A stretch of DNA of 64,000 bases from NCBI RefSeq assembly GCF_008704555.1, contig NZ_CP023702.1, forward strand, positions 1,054,001-1,118,000. The letters are read 5' to 3'. The position numbers were made by a program, and so were the translations under genes. This DNA is from Streptomyces nitrosporeus. GTDB lineage: Bacteria > Actinomycetota > Actinomycetes > Streptomycetales > Streptomycetaceae. This document shows positions 15,643 to 24,238 of the stretch, piece after piece. Within the stretch, counting starts at the first letter, position 1. Each line of letters starts with the position of its first letter. The notes beneath the pieces are model-generated. The model did no database searches, was not told the origin of the DNA, and saw only the letters and a list, made by a program, of their open reading frames with translations.

Positions 15643-16368
15643 ATGACCATGACCATGACAGATATGACGAAGCCGGCGGCGCCGGACCACAGCCGGTCGG
15701 CGGCGCCGCAGCGCCCCGCGGAGGGCGCGCCTCCCCGGCCCCCGGCGGGAAGGGTCTCCGTGGCGGTGTACGCGGAGGACCTGATCCTGCGGACCGGCAT
15801 GGTGCACCAGTTGCGCCCACGGCCCGAGATAGAGCTGATACAGGATCAGGAGGCCGACCGCGCACAGGTCTCCCTGGTGGTGGTGGACGTGGTGAACGAA
15901 CCCACCGTCCAGCTCCTGCACCGCCTTCAGCGCAACAACTCCACCCGCACCGGGCTCGTCGTCGGCTTCTTCGAGCCGGGCGCGCTCCAGACCCTGATCG
16001 AGTGCGGTGTCGCCGCCGTACTGAGGCGCGGGGAGGCCGATCAGGACCGTCTCGTCCATCTGGTCACGGCGATAGCGAAGGGCGAGGGGGTGCTGCCGGG
16101 CGATCTGCTCGGGAAGCTCCTCGACCACGTCAGCAGTCTTCACCGCACGGTGCTGGACCCCCGGGGGCTGTCGCTCTCCACCCTCACCCCGCGGGAGGCG
16201 GAGATGCTCAGGCTAGTGTCGGAGGGCTACGGCACCGCGGAGATCGCGCAGAAGACGTCGTACTCCGAACGGACCGTCAAGAACGTGCTCCACGAGGTGG
16301 CGACGCGGCTGGAACTGCGCAACCGGGCCCACGCGGTGGGGTACGCCATGCGCCACGGCCTCATCTGA
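15643..16368 (+). CDS. NarL/LuxR-family transcriptional regulator with atypical receiver domain
   Basis: ATG 15643 gives 241 residues; upstream frame lacks a ribosome site. Residues 37-150 resemble a receiver domain (VSVAVYAEDLILRTGMVHQL) but with AED in place of the usual ADD or DD acidic pair, VVVDVVNE at the phospho-acceptor strand, and VLRRG where a conserved lysine is expected. The C-terminus is a clear LuxR helix-turn-helix: LTPREAEMLRLVSEGYGTAEIAQKTSYSERTVKNVLHEV. It is divergent from the membrane protein gene (206-bp shared upstream region) and sits between the two eCIS operons, so local regulation is likely. No partner kinase is adjacent, consistent with phosphorylation-independent control. 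Confidence 0.85.
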   Translation: MTMTMTDMTKPAAPDHSRSAAPQRPAEGAPPRPPAGRVSVAVYAEDLILRTGMVHQLRPRPEIELIQDQEADRAQVSLVVVDVVNEPTVQLLHRLQRNNSTRTGLVVGFFEPGALQTLIECGVAAVLRRGEADQDRLVHLVTAIAKGEGVLPGDLLGKLLDHVSSLHRTVLDPRGLSLSTLTPREAEMLRLVSEGYGTAEIAQKTSYSERTVKNVLHEVATRLELRNRAHAVGYAMRHGLI

Positions 16369-16408
16369 GAAGCCGCCGCCCGGCGCGCCCCGCCGTGTGC
16401 GGGAGGGC

Positions 16409-16438
16409 CCGTGAGGGCAACTCCCGTTGCCCTCACGG
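16409..16438 (+). terminator. Rho-independent type hairpin after the LuxR regulator
   Basis: A perfect 13-bp stem (CCGTGAGGGCAAC with GTTGCCCTCACGG) around a TCCC loop, 40 bp after the regulator stop. It separates the regulator from the plus-strand operon that starts near 16704. The rest of 16369..16703 holds no gene and must contain that operon's promoter. Confidence 0.7.
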
Positions 16439-16703
16439 TGATTCCCGGTCCGCGGTACGGGCCCGCCCGGCCCGGTCCGGGCGGTGCCCCCGGGCCCTGC
16501 CCGGGCCGGGAACGGCCGGCGGCACGTACGCCGCCGCCGCGGGGCGCCCCTCGGGCCGCACCCGGCCGGGCCGGGTGCGGCGGCCGGCAGCCGCAAAGGG
16601 CATCCGTGCCTTCCCCGCTCCGGGTACTCCGGGCCCTGTCCATGCCACCCGGCAGCCATGATGCTTGAGGTGGAGAGCTGTCAACCAGACTGTGAGGTGG
16701 ACC

Positions 16704-19700
16704 GTGAGCGGTCCTGCTGGCCCGGCGAGGCATACCCGGCTGCGCCGGCTGAGCGGTGTCGTGGTGCTGCTGACACCGCTGCTGGTGGCGGGTTCGGTGT
16801 CGGTCCCGCAGGCGGTGCCCGCGGCCGTCGCGGCCTCGGACGAGGCACTGGCGGACACCGGGCGCATCGCCTTCGCCGGCTCGGGGCACCGCAGCCTCGG
16901 GCGTGCGGCCTCCGCGGACGCCACCGAGGACCTGTTCGGCTCCGGCCCGGCGCACTACGACCAGGACGCCTCCGGCCGCGGTGACGTGCTGGTCTTCACC
17001 AGCCTCCGCGACTCGGCGCGTCCCCAGGTGTACCTGCGCGGCGCGGACGGCACCGTACGCAAACTGACCTCGGACCGGGACGCCGCGCACCCCGAACTCT
17101 CCCCGGACGGGAAGACCGTGGTGTTCGACTCCGCCGAACCGGGGCCGGGGGGATCGGTCCAGCGTGACCTCTGGTCGGTCGACGTGGGCGATTCCAGTCT
17201 GCGGCGGCTGACGGACACGGACACGGACGAGACCTCCCCGACGTTCTCCCCGGACGGCGAACGGATCGCGTACGCGGGTGACGCGGGGCCGGGCAACGGC
17301 CTGCGGATCCTCGAACGGAAGCTGTCCGGCGGGCCGGTGACCCGGGTCAGCGACGTCCTGGAGGGCGACGCGACCGAACCCGTGTGGAACCCGGTGGCCG
17401 ACGGCACCCGCCGTTCCTCCATCGTGTACACCCTGCGGGTGGAGCCCGAATCGGAGACCGACACCGGGCACCGGCTGCGGATCACCGAGGGTGCCGGGAC
17501 CGACCGCCCCCTGCTGACCGGCACCGCCGCCGGCTGGGGCACCCGCTCGGCCGCCTGGACACCGGACGGGAACGGGCTGGTCTTCCTCAGCCCCAACACC
17601 GGCTGCACATGCTCCCACTACGACCATGTCTACCGGATCCGCTCCCTCGACGACCCGAAGCCGGAGGCGGTGCTCTCCGAGGACCGTCTGGTCGATACGC
17701 CCGCCTGGCTGGGCCCGGCGGACGGAGGGACGCTGGTCGTCACCCGCAGGACCACCGCCGAACCGGACATCGTCACGCTCCAGGACATGCGGCCGGACGG
17801 GTCGGACCCCCGGGACCTCCGGCTCGACGTGCTGCGCGAGGACCCGCGCGCCTGGTCCAACACCAGTTACGACCCGGCAGTCGATCCGCTGTTCCACCCG
17901 GAGAAGGGCTTCGACCCCTGGACCGAGCGGCAGACCTACACCCCGGACGGCCGGCGCATCGCCGTGACCCGCTTCGAGGACCTGGACGGCGAGCGCGTCC
18001 AGCGGATCTGGCTGGCCGACGCCGACGGGAGGAAGGCGGCGCCGATGCCCCTGGCGGGGCGCGGCGCCCGGGACCGGGACACCGATCCCTCGTTCTCGCC
18101 GGACGGCACCAAGCTGGCGTTCACCCGGGTCTCGCCCGGCAGCGGCGAGGGGGTGTGGACGAGCAAGGTGATCGTCGCCGACGTCGCCACGGGCAGGATC
18201 CTCGGGGAAGTGGAGCCGCCCCGGGGGGAGGTGGCGGGCAGCGACGCCCAGCCGGCCTGGTCGGCCGACGGCACCGTGCTCGCCTTCACCCGCAACCAGG
18301 TGATCCGGGGCCTCGGCGGGATCAAGCACGTCTGGACCGCACCGGTGAACGACCTCGACGACCAGGAGGACCTCAGCGCCTTCGGCTGCCCCGGCGAGTG
18401 CAAGGTGATCGACGACAGTCCCGCCTTCTCCCCCGACGGTTCCGCGATCGCCTTCAACCGCAAGGACCGTGCCGACCAGATCAACCACCGGGCGAGCGTC
18501 GTCGTCATCGCCCCGGACGGCACCGGCTGCCGGGTCGTGCTGCCCTCGCAGCGGCGTAGCGACGCCGGCGCGTGCCGGGAGCAGATCCCGGACGTCGAGG
18601 CGACCGGCCCCTATCAGCCGCGTGACGTGGCCTGGTCCCCGGACGCTAAGCGGCTGGTGTTCACCTCCCGCCGGGACGTCGCGGCGAACTCCCCGGAGCA
18701 GCTGTCCGAACTGGACCTCGCCACGGGCGCCGTGACCGAGCTGAGCGCACGGCTGCCGGGCCGTCAGAAGGAGCCCGCCTTCCAGCAGTCCGTCGACCTG
18801 AAGCTGACCGCGCCGGCCACCGGGCCGCAGGTGGACACCGGGTCCTCGGTGACGGTGACCGTCACCGTCACCAACCGGGGCCCCGCCTCCTCCCCCGGCA
18901 CCACGTTCGTCGCCGACCCCCCGCCCGGCGTACGGCTGGAGGAGCTCACCACCACCGCCGGTTCGTGTGCCGCAGGTTCGCCCAGCTGTGACCTGAAGGT
19001 GCTCGCCCCCGGGAAGAAGGTGGAGATCACCGCACGGCTGACGGGCGTGGCGAGGGGCCCCTGGCGGACGGGCTGGTCGGTCACGGGGACCGTGGTCGAC
19101 GCGAACCCCACGGACAACGCGTCCGGAACGGTCGTGCCGGTCCAGGAGACCCCGCGGCAGCCCGTCCCGTCGCCCTCACCTCCCGTCACCCCCGCGCCGC
19201 CGTCCTCCCCGCCGGCCGCCGAGCCGCCGCCCGTCGAGCCGCCCGCGCCGCTGCCGCCCGCGCCCGAGGCGGGCCCCGGGGTCGTCGTACGGGCACAGCC
19301 CAGCCCCGGGTACGTCGGCGGCCGGGTCGTGGTGACGTACACCGTGCGCAACGGTGAGAACGCCCTCGCCACCGGTCTGCGGCTGCGGCTCGGGCTGCCG
19401 TCCGGGATCCCGGTGACCACGCTCCCGGCGGGCTGCACGGCCGGGGTGTGCACCCTGTCCGATCTGGAGCCGGGGGCCTCCACGGTCCTGCGGGTGGTGC
19501 TCGCCCCGAAGCGGGCGACGCAGGCCAGGATCACCGGGACGCTGACCACGACCGGTACCGACGCCGACCGCGGTGACAACGTCTCCCGGATCCCGCTGCG
19601 CATCCTCCAGCCCCGGATCGTCTCGGTACCGGAGGTCGGTGAGCCGGGGTTCGTCACCTCGGTGCGGGGCAAGGACTTCCCGCCCGGGGCCCCGGTGGAG

Positions 19701-19910
19701 CTCACCTGGAAGCCCGGGATCACGGCGACCGCGCCGCCGGCCCGGCCGGGCCGCGACGGGACGTTCATCGCCCAGCTGCTGATCCTGATGAAGGACCAGA
19801 CGGGACCGCGCACCATCACCGCTTCGGGGCCCGGGTTCAGCCCGGTCACCACACCGTTCCTGGTGGTCAGCGGCACCGTCGTCCCGCCGGACGAGATGGG
19901 GCGCAGGTGA
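16704..19910 (+). CDS. Secreted beta-propeller (PD40/TolB-like) protein with DUF11 domains
   Basis: GTG 16704, with GAGG six bases upstream, gives 1068 residues; a TTG at 16665 is an alternative. A signal peptide covers about residues 1-45 (RHTRLRRL, hydrophobic core, AVAAS). At least eight x-SPDGxx-I/L-A/V-F repeats follow (LSPDGKTVVFDS, FSPDGERIAYAG, FSPDGTKLAFTR and others), a PD40/WD40-like propeller. Then come two DUF11 Ig-like domains (VTVTVTVTNRGPASSPGTTF; VVVTYTVRNGENALATGLRL) split by a Pro-rich linker, and a C-terminal IPT-like module. The stop overlaps the DUF4255 gene, so it belongs to the eCIS operon. Role unknown; an extracellular sensor or anchoring partner of the injection machinery is plausible. 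Confidence 0.85.
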   Translation: MSGPAGPARHTRLRRLSGVVVLLTPLLVAGSVSVPQAVPAAVAASDEALADTGRIAFAGSGHRSLGRAASADATEDLFGSGPAHYDQDASGRGDVLVFTSLRDSARPQVYLRGADGTVRKLTSDRDAAHPELSPDGKTVVFDSAEPGPGGSVQRDLWSVDVGDSSLRRLTDTDTDETSPTFSPDGERIAYAGDAGPGNGLRILERKLSGGPVTRVSDVLEGDATEPVWNPVADGTRRSSIVYTLRVEPESETDTGHRLRITEGAGTDRPLLTGTAAGWGTRSAAWTPDGNGLVFLSPNTGCTCSHYDHVYRIRSLDDPKPEAVLSEDRLVDTPAWLGPADGGTLVVTRRTTAEPDIVTLQDMRPDGSDPRDLRLDVLREDPRAWSNTSYDPAVDPLFHPEKGFDPWTERQTYTPDGRRIAVTRFEDLDGERVQRIWLADADGRKAAPMPLAGRGARDRDTDPSFSPDGTKLAFTRVSPGSGEGVWTSKVIVADVATGRILGEVEPPRGEVAGSDAQPAWSADGTVLAFTRNQVIRGLGGIKHVWTAPVNDLDDQEDLSAFGCPGECKVIDDSPAFSPDGSAIAFNRKDRADQINHRASVVVIAPDGTGCRVVLPSQRRSDAGACREQIPDVEATGPYQPRDVAWSPDAKRLVFTSRRDVAANSPEQLSELDLATGAVTELSARLPGRQKEPAFQQSVDLKLTAPATGPQVDTGSSVTVTVTVTNRGPASSPGTTFVADPPPGVRLEELTTTAGSCAAGSPSCDLKVLAPGKKVEITARLTGVARGPWRTGWSVTGTVVDANPTDNASGTVVPVQETPRQPVPSPSPPVTPAPPSSPPAAEPPPVEPPAPLPPAPEAGPGVVVRAQPSPGYVGGRVVVTYTVRNGENALATGLRLRLGLPSGIPVTTLPAGCTAGVCTLSDLEPGASTVLRVVLAPKRATQARITGTLTTTGTDADRGDNVSRIPLRILQPRIVSVPEVGEPGFVTSVRGKDFPPGAPVELTWKPGITATAPPARPGRDGTFIAQLLILMKDQTGPRTITASGPGFSPVTTPFLVVSGTVVPPDEMGRR

Positions 19911-20614
19911 TCCACGAGGTCGACGAGGGCCTGCGGCTGCTGCTGGTGGACGCCGGCCTCCAGGGGAGCGGGGTGGACCTGGTCTTCGACGCCCCGACGA
20001 AGGACTGGTCCGCCCGGCGCAACGCGCCCACCGTCAGCGTCTTCCTCTACGACATCCGTGAGGACGCGGCCCGGCGCCGCACCGGCACGAGCGAGGAGTA
20101 CGACGAGCAGGGCGTAATGACGGGCCGGCGGACGCCTCCGCGCTGGTTCGAGCTGTCGTACCTGGTGACCGCCTGGACCAACCGCCCGCAGGACGAGCAC
20201 CGCCTGCTGTCCGAGGTGCTGCGCTCCCTGATACGCACGGACGCCCTGCCGGGCCGGATGCTCACGGGGAGCCTGGGCGAGCTGGGGCTGACCGTGGAGA
20301 TCGAGGTGGCGGCCGCGGGCTCGGCCGGCCGGCCGTCCACCCTGGACGTGTGGTCCGCGCTCGGCGGTGAGCTGAAGGCCGCGATCGACCTGCGGGTGTG
20401 GGCGCCGCTGTCCGGCGAGCTGACGCCCACCGGTCCGCCGGTCACCGAAGGCCTGCTGGTGCGGACGGCGACCGCACGGGACGGCGAGATGACCGGACCG
20501 GGACGGCGGTTGCGGTACGAAGGGGCCTCGGACCCCGGGGAGCAGGGTTTCGCCGCCGGACGTGAGCGCCGTCTGCCTCCCGGCCGGCGCAGGCGCGGAG
20601 GTACGGTCCGATGA
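19907..20614 (+). CDS. cis16: DUF4255 protein, sheath/tube terminator (Pvc16-like cap)
   Basis: GTG 19907 overlaps the previous stop; 235 residues. The N-terminal domain (IHEVDEGLRLLLVDAGLQGSGVDLVFDAPTKDWSARRNAPTVSVFLYDIREDAARR) is the DUF4255 signature found in eCIS cap proteins. WFELSYLVTAWTNRPQDEHRLLSEVL follows at about residues 80-105. In related particles this protein forms the hexameric cap that ends tube and sheath growth. Its C-terminal 40 residues are basic and disordered. It is coupled to the AAA+ gene by a 4-base overlap, the standard Pvc16-Pvc15 pairing. Confidence 0.9.
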   Translation: MIHEVDEGLRLLLVDAGLQGSGVDLVFDAPTKDWSARRNAPTVSVFLYDIREDAARRRTGTSEEYDEQGVMTGRRTPPRWFELSYLVTAWTNRPQDEHRLLSEVLRSLIRTDALPGRMLTGSLGELGLTVEIEVAAAGSAGRPSTLDVWSALGGELKAAIDLRVWAPLSGELTPTGPPVTEGLLVRTATARDGEMTGPGRRLRYEGASDPGEQGFAAGRERRLPPGRRRRGGTVR

Positions 20615-22746
20615 CCACGGCACAGCACGGTCCCGCCGCTCCGGAGCGGACCGGTGCCGCACCGACGGCCGTGGAGGAACTCTGGGAGCGGCTCGGCCGC
20701 GTCGAGCTCCGGGTACGGCACGCGGTCGCCCTCCGCCGGGAGGCGGACCCGGAACCGGACGATCCGTACCGGGGGCAGTACCTCACCCCGGCCGCGGCCG
20801 AGCGGATCCTGGAGTCCCGTGACGCCTTCCTCCCCGTCCCGGACCACGGCCCCGGTCCGGGTGCCCCGCAGCCCCTCCCGGCCGGCGGACGGATCGCCCG
20901 GCTCGCGGAGAACTTCGGGCTGACCCCACTGGACGTCGAGCTCCTGCTGGTCGCGACGGCCCCGGACATCGACGCGCGGTTCGAGCGGCTGTACGGCTAC
21001 CTCAACGACGACCTCACCCGTCGCCGGGCGACCGTGGGTCTGGCCCTCGAACTGTGCGGGCTGCCCGCCGCCGGCTCCGGGCGCTTCCGCTTCACACCGT
21101 CGGCCCCGCTGGTCGCGTCCGGTCTGCTGGAGGTGGTGGAGGCCGGACGCCCGCCGCTCTCCCGGGTGCTGCGCGTCCCGGACCGGGTCACCGCGTACCT
21201 GCTCGGGGACGACGGGACGGACGGGCGGCTGCACGGGCTGGTCCGGGCGGCCGGGCCGCAGGAGGAACCGGACCCGTGTCCGGAGAGCCTGCGGATCGCG
21301 GCTGCGCTGGGCACGGGCAGCGGGCTGGTGCATCTGCTGGACCGGGGCGGGGACCCGGGCCGGCTCGCCGTCGACGCGCTCCTCCTGGCCGGCCGGCGGC
21401 CACTGGTGGTGGACGCCGCGGCCCTGGCGGCCTCCCCCGAACCGGCCGTGGCCGCCCGGATCCTGGCGACCGAGGCGCGGCTGACCGGCGGCGGGCTGGT
21501 GCTCGGGCCGCTCGAAGCGCTCGCCCCCGAGCGGCCCGAGGGCGCCCGGCTGCTCGGCCGTCTCTGCGAGGCGGCCGGCGGCTCCCCCCTGGTCGCGTAC
21601 GGCAAGAAGGCATGGGACCCGCTGTGGGCGGCCGAGAGCCCGGTGACCCTCCCGGCACCGCCGCCCGATCCGGCGGTCTCGGCGCGGCGGTGGCGCCTGG
21701 CGCTCGCCGAGGCCGGCGCCGGGGACGGCCTCGCCGCCGGGACGGCGGCGGCCGAGGAGCGGCTCGTCGAGGCGATCCGCCCCTACCGGCTGGACTCGGG
21801 CCAGATCCGCCGGGCCGCCGCCGTCGCCTCCCGGCTGGCCGTGCTGGAGGGGCGGCCGGTGGAGGCGCGGGACCTGCGTACGGCGGTACGGGCGCAGAAC
21901 GGGGCGGGGCTCGCGCGGCTCGCCCGCCGCATCGAGCCCACGGTCGGCTGGGACGACCTCGTACTGCCTCCGGCGACCCGTGACCAGCTGTCCGACCTGG
22001 CCCTGCGCGCACGCCACCGCGAGCAGGTGCTCGGCCGGTGGCGGATGCGGCCGGGCGGGGGCCGGGGCCGGGGGATCGTCGCCCTGTTCGCCGGGGAGTC
22101 CGGCACCGGGAAGACGATGTCGGCGGAGGTGGTCGCGGCGGATCTGGGCATGGAGCTCTACGTCGTGGACCTGTCCTCCGTGGTGGACAAGTACATCGGT
22201 GAGACGGAGAAGAACCTGGAGAGGATCTTCGTCGAGGCGTCCGACGTCAACGCGGTTCTGCTGTTCGACGAGGCGGACGCCGTCTTCGGGAAGCGCTCGC
22301 AGGTCAAGGACGCGCACGACCGGCACGCCAACGTGGAGTCGGCGTATCTGCTCCAGCGGATCGAGTCCTTCGACGGCATCGCCGTGCTCACCACCAACCT
22401 GCGGGCCAACCTCGACGAGGCGTTCACCCGCCGCCTCGACGTGGTGGCCGACTTCCCCGTGCCGGACGAGCAGCAGCGTCTGGCCCTGTGGGAACGCTGT
22501 CTGGGCACGGAGATCCCCCGGGCCGCGGATCTCGACCTGAAGACCTGCGCGGAGCGCTTCGAGCTCACCGGCGGGTCCATCCGGGCCTGTGCGGTCACCG
22601 CCGCCTACCAGGCGGCGGAGTCGGGCCGCCCCCTCGGGACGGAGCAGCTGGTCTCGGCCGTCCTCGCCGAGTACCGCAAACTCGGACGGCTGGTCCTGGA
22701 CAGCGAGTTCGGCCCGTGGCTGGAGCGTGCGCGGCGCGGGGACTGA
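20611..22746 (+). CDS. cis15: eCIS AAA+ ATPase (Pvc15-like)
   Basis: A 711-residue cytoplasmic protein. Residues 1-450 are a helical N-terminal region with a degenerate first ATPase-like module (ARLAENFGLTPLDVELLLVATAPDID and later YRLDSGQIRRAAAVASRLA). The active AAA+ domain has Walker A GESGTGKT at residues 495-502, Walker B AVLLFDEADAVFGKR, sensor-1 AVLTTNLRANLDEAF and an arginine-finger region FTRRLDVVADFP. Such ATPases are present in nearly all eCIS loci and are thought to help load cargo or assemble particles. Length matches family members. It is the last gene of the operon, followed by a GC hairpin. Confidence 0.93.
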   Translation: MTTAQHGPAAPERTGAAPTAVEELWERLGRVELRVRHAVALRREADPEPDDPYRGQYLTPAAAERILESRDAFLPVPDHGPGPGAPQPLPAGGRIARLAENFGLTPLDVELLLVATAPDIDARFERLYGYLNDDLTRRRATVGLALELCGLPAAGSGRFRFTPSAPLVASGLLEVVEAGRPPLSRVLRVPDRVTAYLLGDDGTDGRLHGLVRAAGPQEEPDPCPESLRIAAALGTGSGLVHLLDRGGDPGRLAVDALLLAGRRPLVVDAAALAASPEPAVAARILATEARLTGGGLVLGPLEALAPERPEGARLLGRLCEAAGGSPLVAYGKKAWDPLWAAESPVTLPAPPPDPAVSARRWRLALAEAGAGDGLAAGTAAAEERLVEAIRPYRLDSGQIRRAAAVASRLAVLEGRPVEARDLRTAVRAQNGAGLARLARRIEPTVGWDDLVLPPATRDQLSDLALRARHREQVLGRWRMRPGGGRGRGIVALFAGESGTGKTMSAEVVAADLGMELYVVDLSSVVDKYIGETEKNLERIFVEASDVNAVLLFDEADAVFGKRSQVKDAHDRHANVESAYLLQRIESFDGIAVLTTNLRANLDEAFTRRLDVVADFPVPDEQQRLALWERCLGTEIPRAADLDLKTCAERFELTGGSIRACAVTAAYQAAESGRPLGTEQLVSAVLAEYRKLGRLVLDSEFGPWLERARRGD

Positions 22747-22750
22747 CGGT

Positions 22751-22777
22751 CCCCCGCCCGGGCCCGCGCGGCGGGGG
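22751..22777 (+). terminator. GC-rich hairpin after the AAA+ gene
   Basis: CCCCCGCC at 22751..22758 pairs with GGCGGGGG at 22770..22777 directly after the AAA+ stop. It is a plausible operon terminator without a U-tract. Confidence 0.5.
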
Positions 22778-22865
22778 CGTCTCCACCGGACCATGGGCCG
22801 TTTTCGGACAGTTGTGGGCAGGTGGCCGGGACGGGGCACACGGGCGGTCTTCCACCTCATAAACT

Positions 22866-22881
22866 TCTACACACGTGTAGA
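22866..22881. promoter_or_regulatory. Palindromic operator-like site upstream of the 72-residue protein
   Basis: TCTACAC-AC-GTGTAGA is a perfect 7-bp inverted repeat in an unusually AT-rich patch (22858..22890), 66 bp before the GTG at 22947. Dyads of this form are typical of dimeric repressors or activators; the regulator is unknown. Confidence 0.55.
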
Positions 22882-22946
22882 TATTCAACGCGTGCGGACG
22901 TCCGGTGCGTGGACGACCGCTTCCGTGAACCTCCGAGAGGACCGCT

Positions 22947-23165
22947 GTGGCTTCGATCGACCTGGACAAGGTGCTGGACAAGGCGTGGGCCGACAAGGAA
23001 CTGGCGGAGATCCTCGCCGCTCCGGTCTCGGCGCTGAAGGGCGTGTCCGACAAGGACGGTGAGCATCTCCAGCAGGCGTTCGGCGTCAGGACGGTCGCGG
23101 ACCTGGCCGGGCTGAAGTACGTGCGCTGGGCACAGGCCCTGGCCGCGCTCGACACCACCGCGTAA
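22947..23165 (+). CDS. Small helix-hairpin-helix protein
   Basis: GTG 22947 with GAGAGGACC upstream gives 72 residues. Residues 28-60 (ALKGVSDKDGEHLQQAFGVRTVADLAGL) fit a helix-hairpin-helix fold of the type LxGVSxxxxxxLxxxFGVxTVxDLA. The N-terminal 25 residues form an amphipathic helix (DLDKVLDKAWADKELAEILAAP). It has its own promoter region containing a palindrome and lies 200 bp after the eCIS ATPase operon. It could be a small locus-associated DNA-binding or adaptor protein; no enzyme motif is visible. Its link to the injection system is positional only. Confidence 0.75.
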   Translation: MASIDLDKVLDKAWADKELAEILAAPVSALKGVSDKDGEHLQQAFGVRTVADLAGLKYVRWAQALAALDTTA

Positions 23166-23455
23166 CCACCCCCGGCCGCCGCCCGTCCGCCACCACCGGC
23201 CGTGCGGCGGCCTTCGCCGGTCACCGGGCGCCGCCCTCGTCGCGGCCGCCGGCGAGCGGCCACGGCCGGCCCTTTCACGATTCGGCCGGGGAGCACCGCC
23301 GGGCCGCGCCCGCCCAGGAACCCGCCGTGCTCCAGGACGTCCTGCGCGAACTCGCCGGCGCCCTGCCGTGAGACGGCCCCGGCACCCGGGGCCGGGAGCC
23401 GCCTCCGGGCCCCCTCCCTGCGCCCAGGGGCTCCGCCCGTCGGCCGGGGGCTCCG

Positions 23456-24172
23456 TCAGGGGGCTGCCGAGGAGACGACGTACACGACGGGGGCCGCCGG
23501 GTCAGTCATGTTGACCGTGATGTCCTGGGTGGGGCGCGGGTCCTTGTTCCGGTGGACCGTGCCGGCCCAGTCGACACCCGGCCCGAAGACCCATCCGGTG
23601 ATCTTGATGTCCCGCTCGCTGATGGTGACCTTGCCGGTCTCCAGGGCTGCCCGGCCCGTCCCGACGCCGCTCAGGAACCGGTCGAGGCCGGCCGAGGTCG
23701 TACGGAACTTCAGGTACATCCGGCTGACTTTCCAGTTGTTCGTCTCGTAGTACTGGACGCCGACCGCGTTGCCCGGCACCGGCAGTTCGAAGATCCGCCG
23801 CTGCATCCCGGAGGGCCAGTCCTCGCGGAGCCCCTGGGCCGCGGCCTCCGCCTCCTTGTCCATGCCGGAGCGGCGGCTCTGGCCCGCGGAGATCGCCAGG
23901 TAGCCCGCCGGGATGCCGATGAGCAGCACGATGATGGTGAGGGTGATCAGCCGCCGCCGGATCACCCGCCGCCGGTCCTGCGGCGGAGTGCTGTCGCCGC
24001 CGCCCGAGGGGCCGCCCGGCCCGCCGCCGGAGGAACCGCCCGACGAGCCGCCCGAGGGTCCCCCCGCGAAGGGCCCGTCACCGGGGTCCGAGGGGCGCTC
24101 GTGGGAGTCTTCCGGGGTGCCGGGGTGCGGTGTCTGGCGCGGCACGACGTCGTGCCCGGCTGCGGCGGTCAT
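23456..24172 (-). CDS. Membrane-anchored protein of unknown function
   Basis: A 238-residue protein beginning MTAAAGHDVVPRQTPHPG. Residues 28-65 are Gly/Ser/Pro-rich and disordered, RRRVIRRRLI is a positive-inside stretch, and about residues 75-95 (LITLTIIVLLIGIPAGYLAIS) form a single transmembrane helix. The remaining 140 residues form an extracytoplasmic domain (RRIFELPVPGNAVGVQYYETNNWKVSRMYLKF) with no catalytic motif recognised. It follows the ROK kinase gene by 66 bp on the same strand and could be co-transcribed. The 290 bp downstream (23166..23455) holds no supported gene. Confidence 0.75.
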   Translation of the reverse strand: MTAAAGHDVVPRQTPHPGTPEDSHERPSDPGDGPFAGGPSGGSSGGSSGGGPGGPSGGGDSTPPQDRRRVIRRRLITLTIIVLLIGIPAGYLAISAGQSRRSGMDKEAEAAAQGLREDWPSGMQRRIFELPVPGNAVGVQYYETNNWKVSRMYLKFRTTSAGLDRFLSGVGTGRAALETGKVTISERDIKITGWVFGPGVDWAGTVHRNKDPRPTQDITVNMTDPAAPVVYVVSSAAP

Positions 24173-24238
24173 GGCTGGTTACCCCTCGGAGCTGCGGTGC
24201 GGTGTGCGATGGCCGGGTGGTCGGGTGGTCGGGCCGGT

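Noticed and set aside
1..22746. Prophage or type VI secretion interpretation of the contractile genes
   Set aside because: No head, terminase, integrase or TssJLM/ClpV genes; DUF4255, the AAA+ ATPase and the LysM protein are eCIS markers.
23250..23372. Short plus-strand reading ending VLQDVLRELAGALP
   Set aside because: No start codon with ribosome site and no known family; could be chance in GC-rich DNA.
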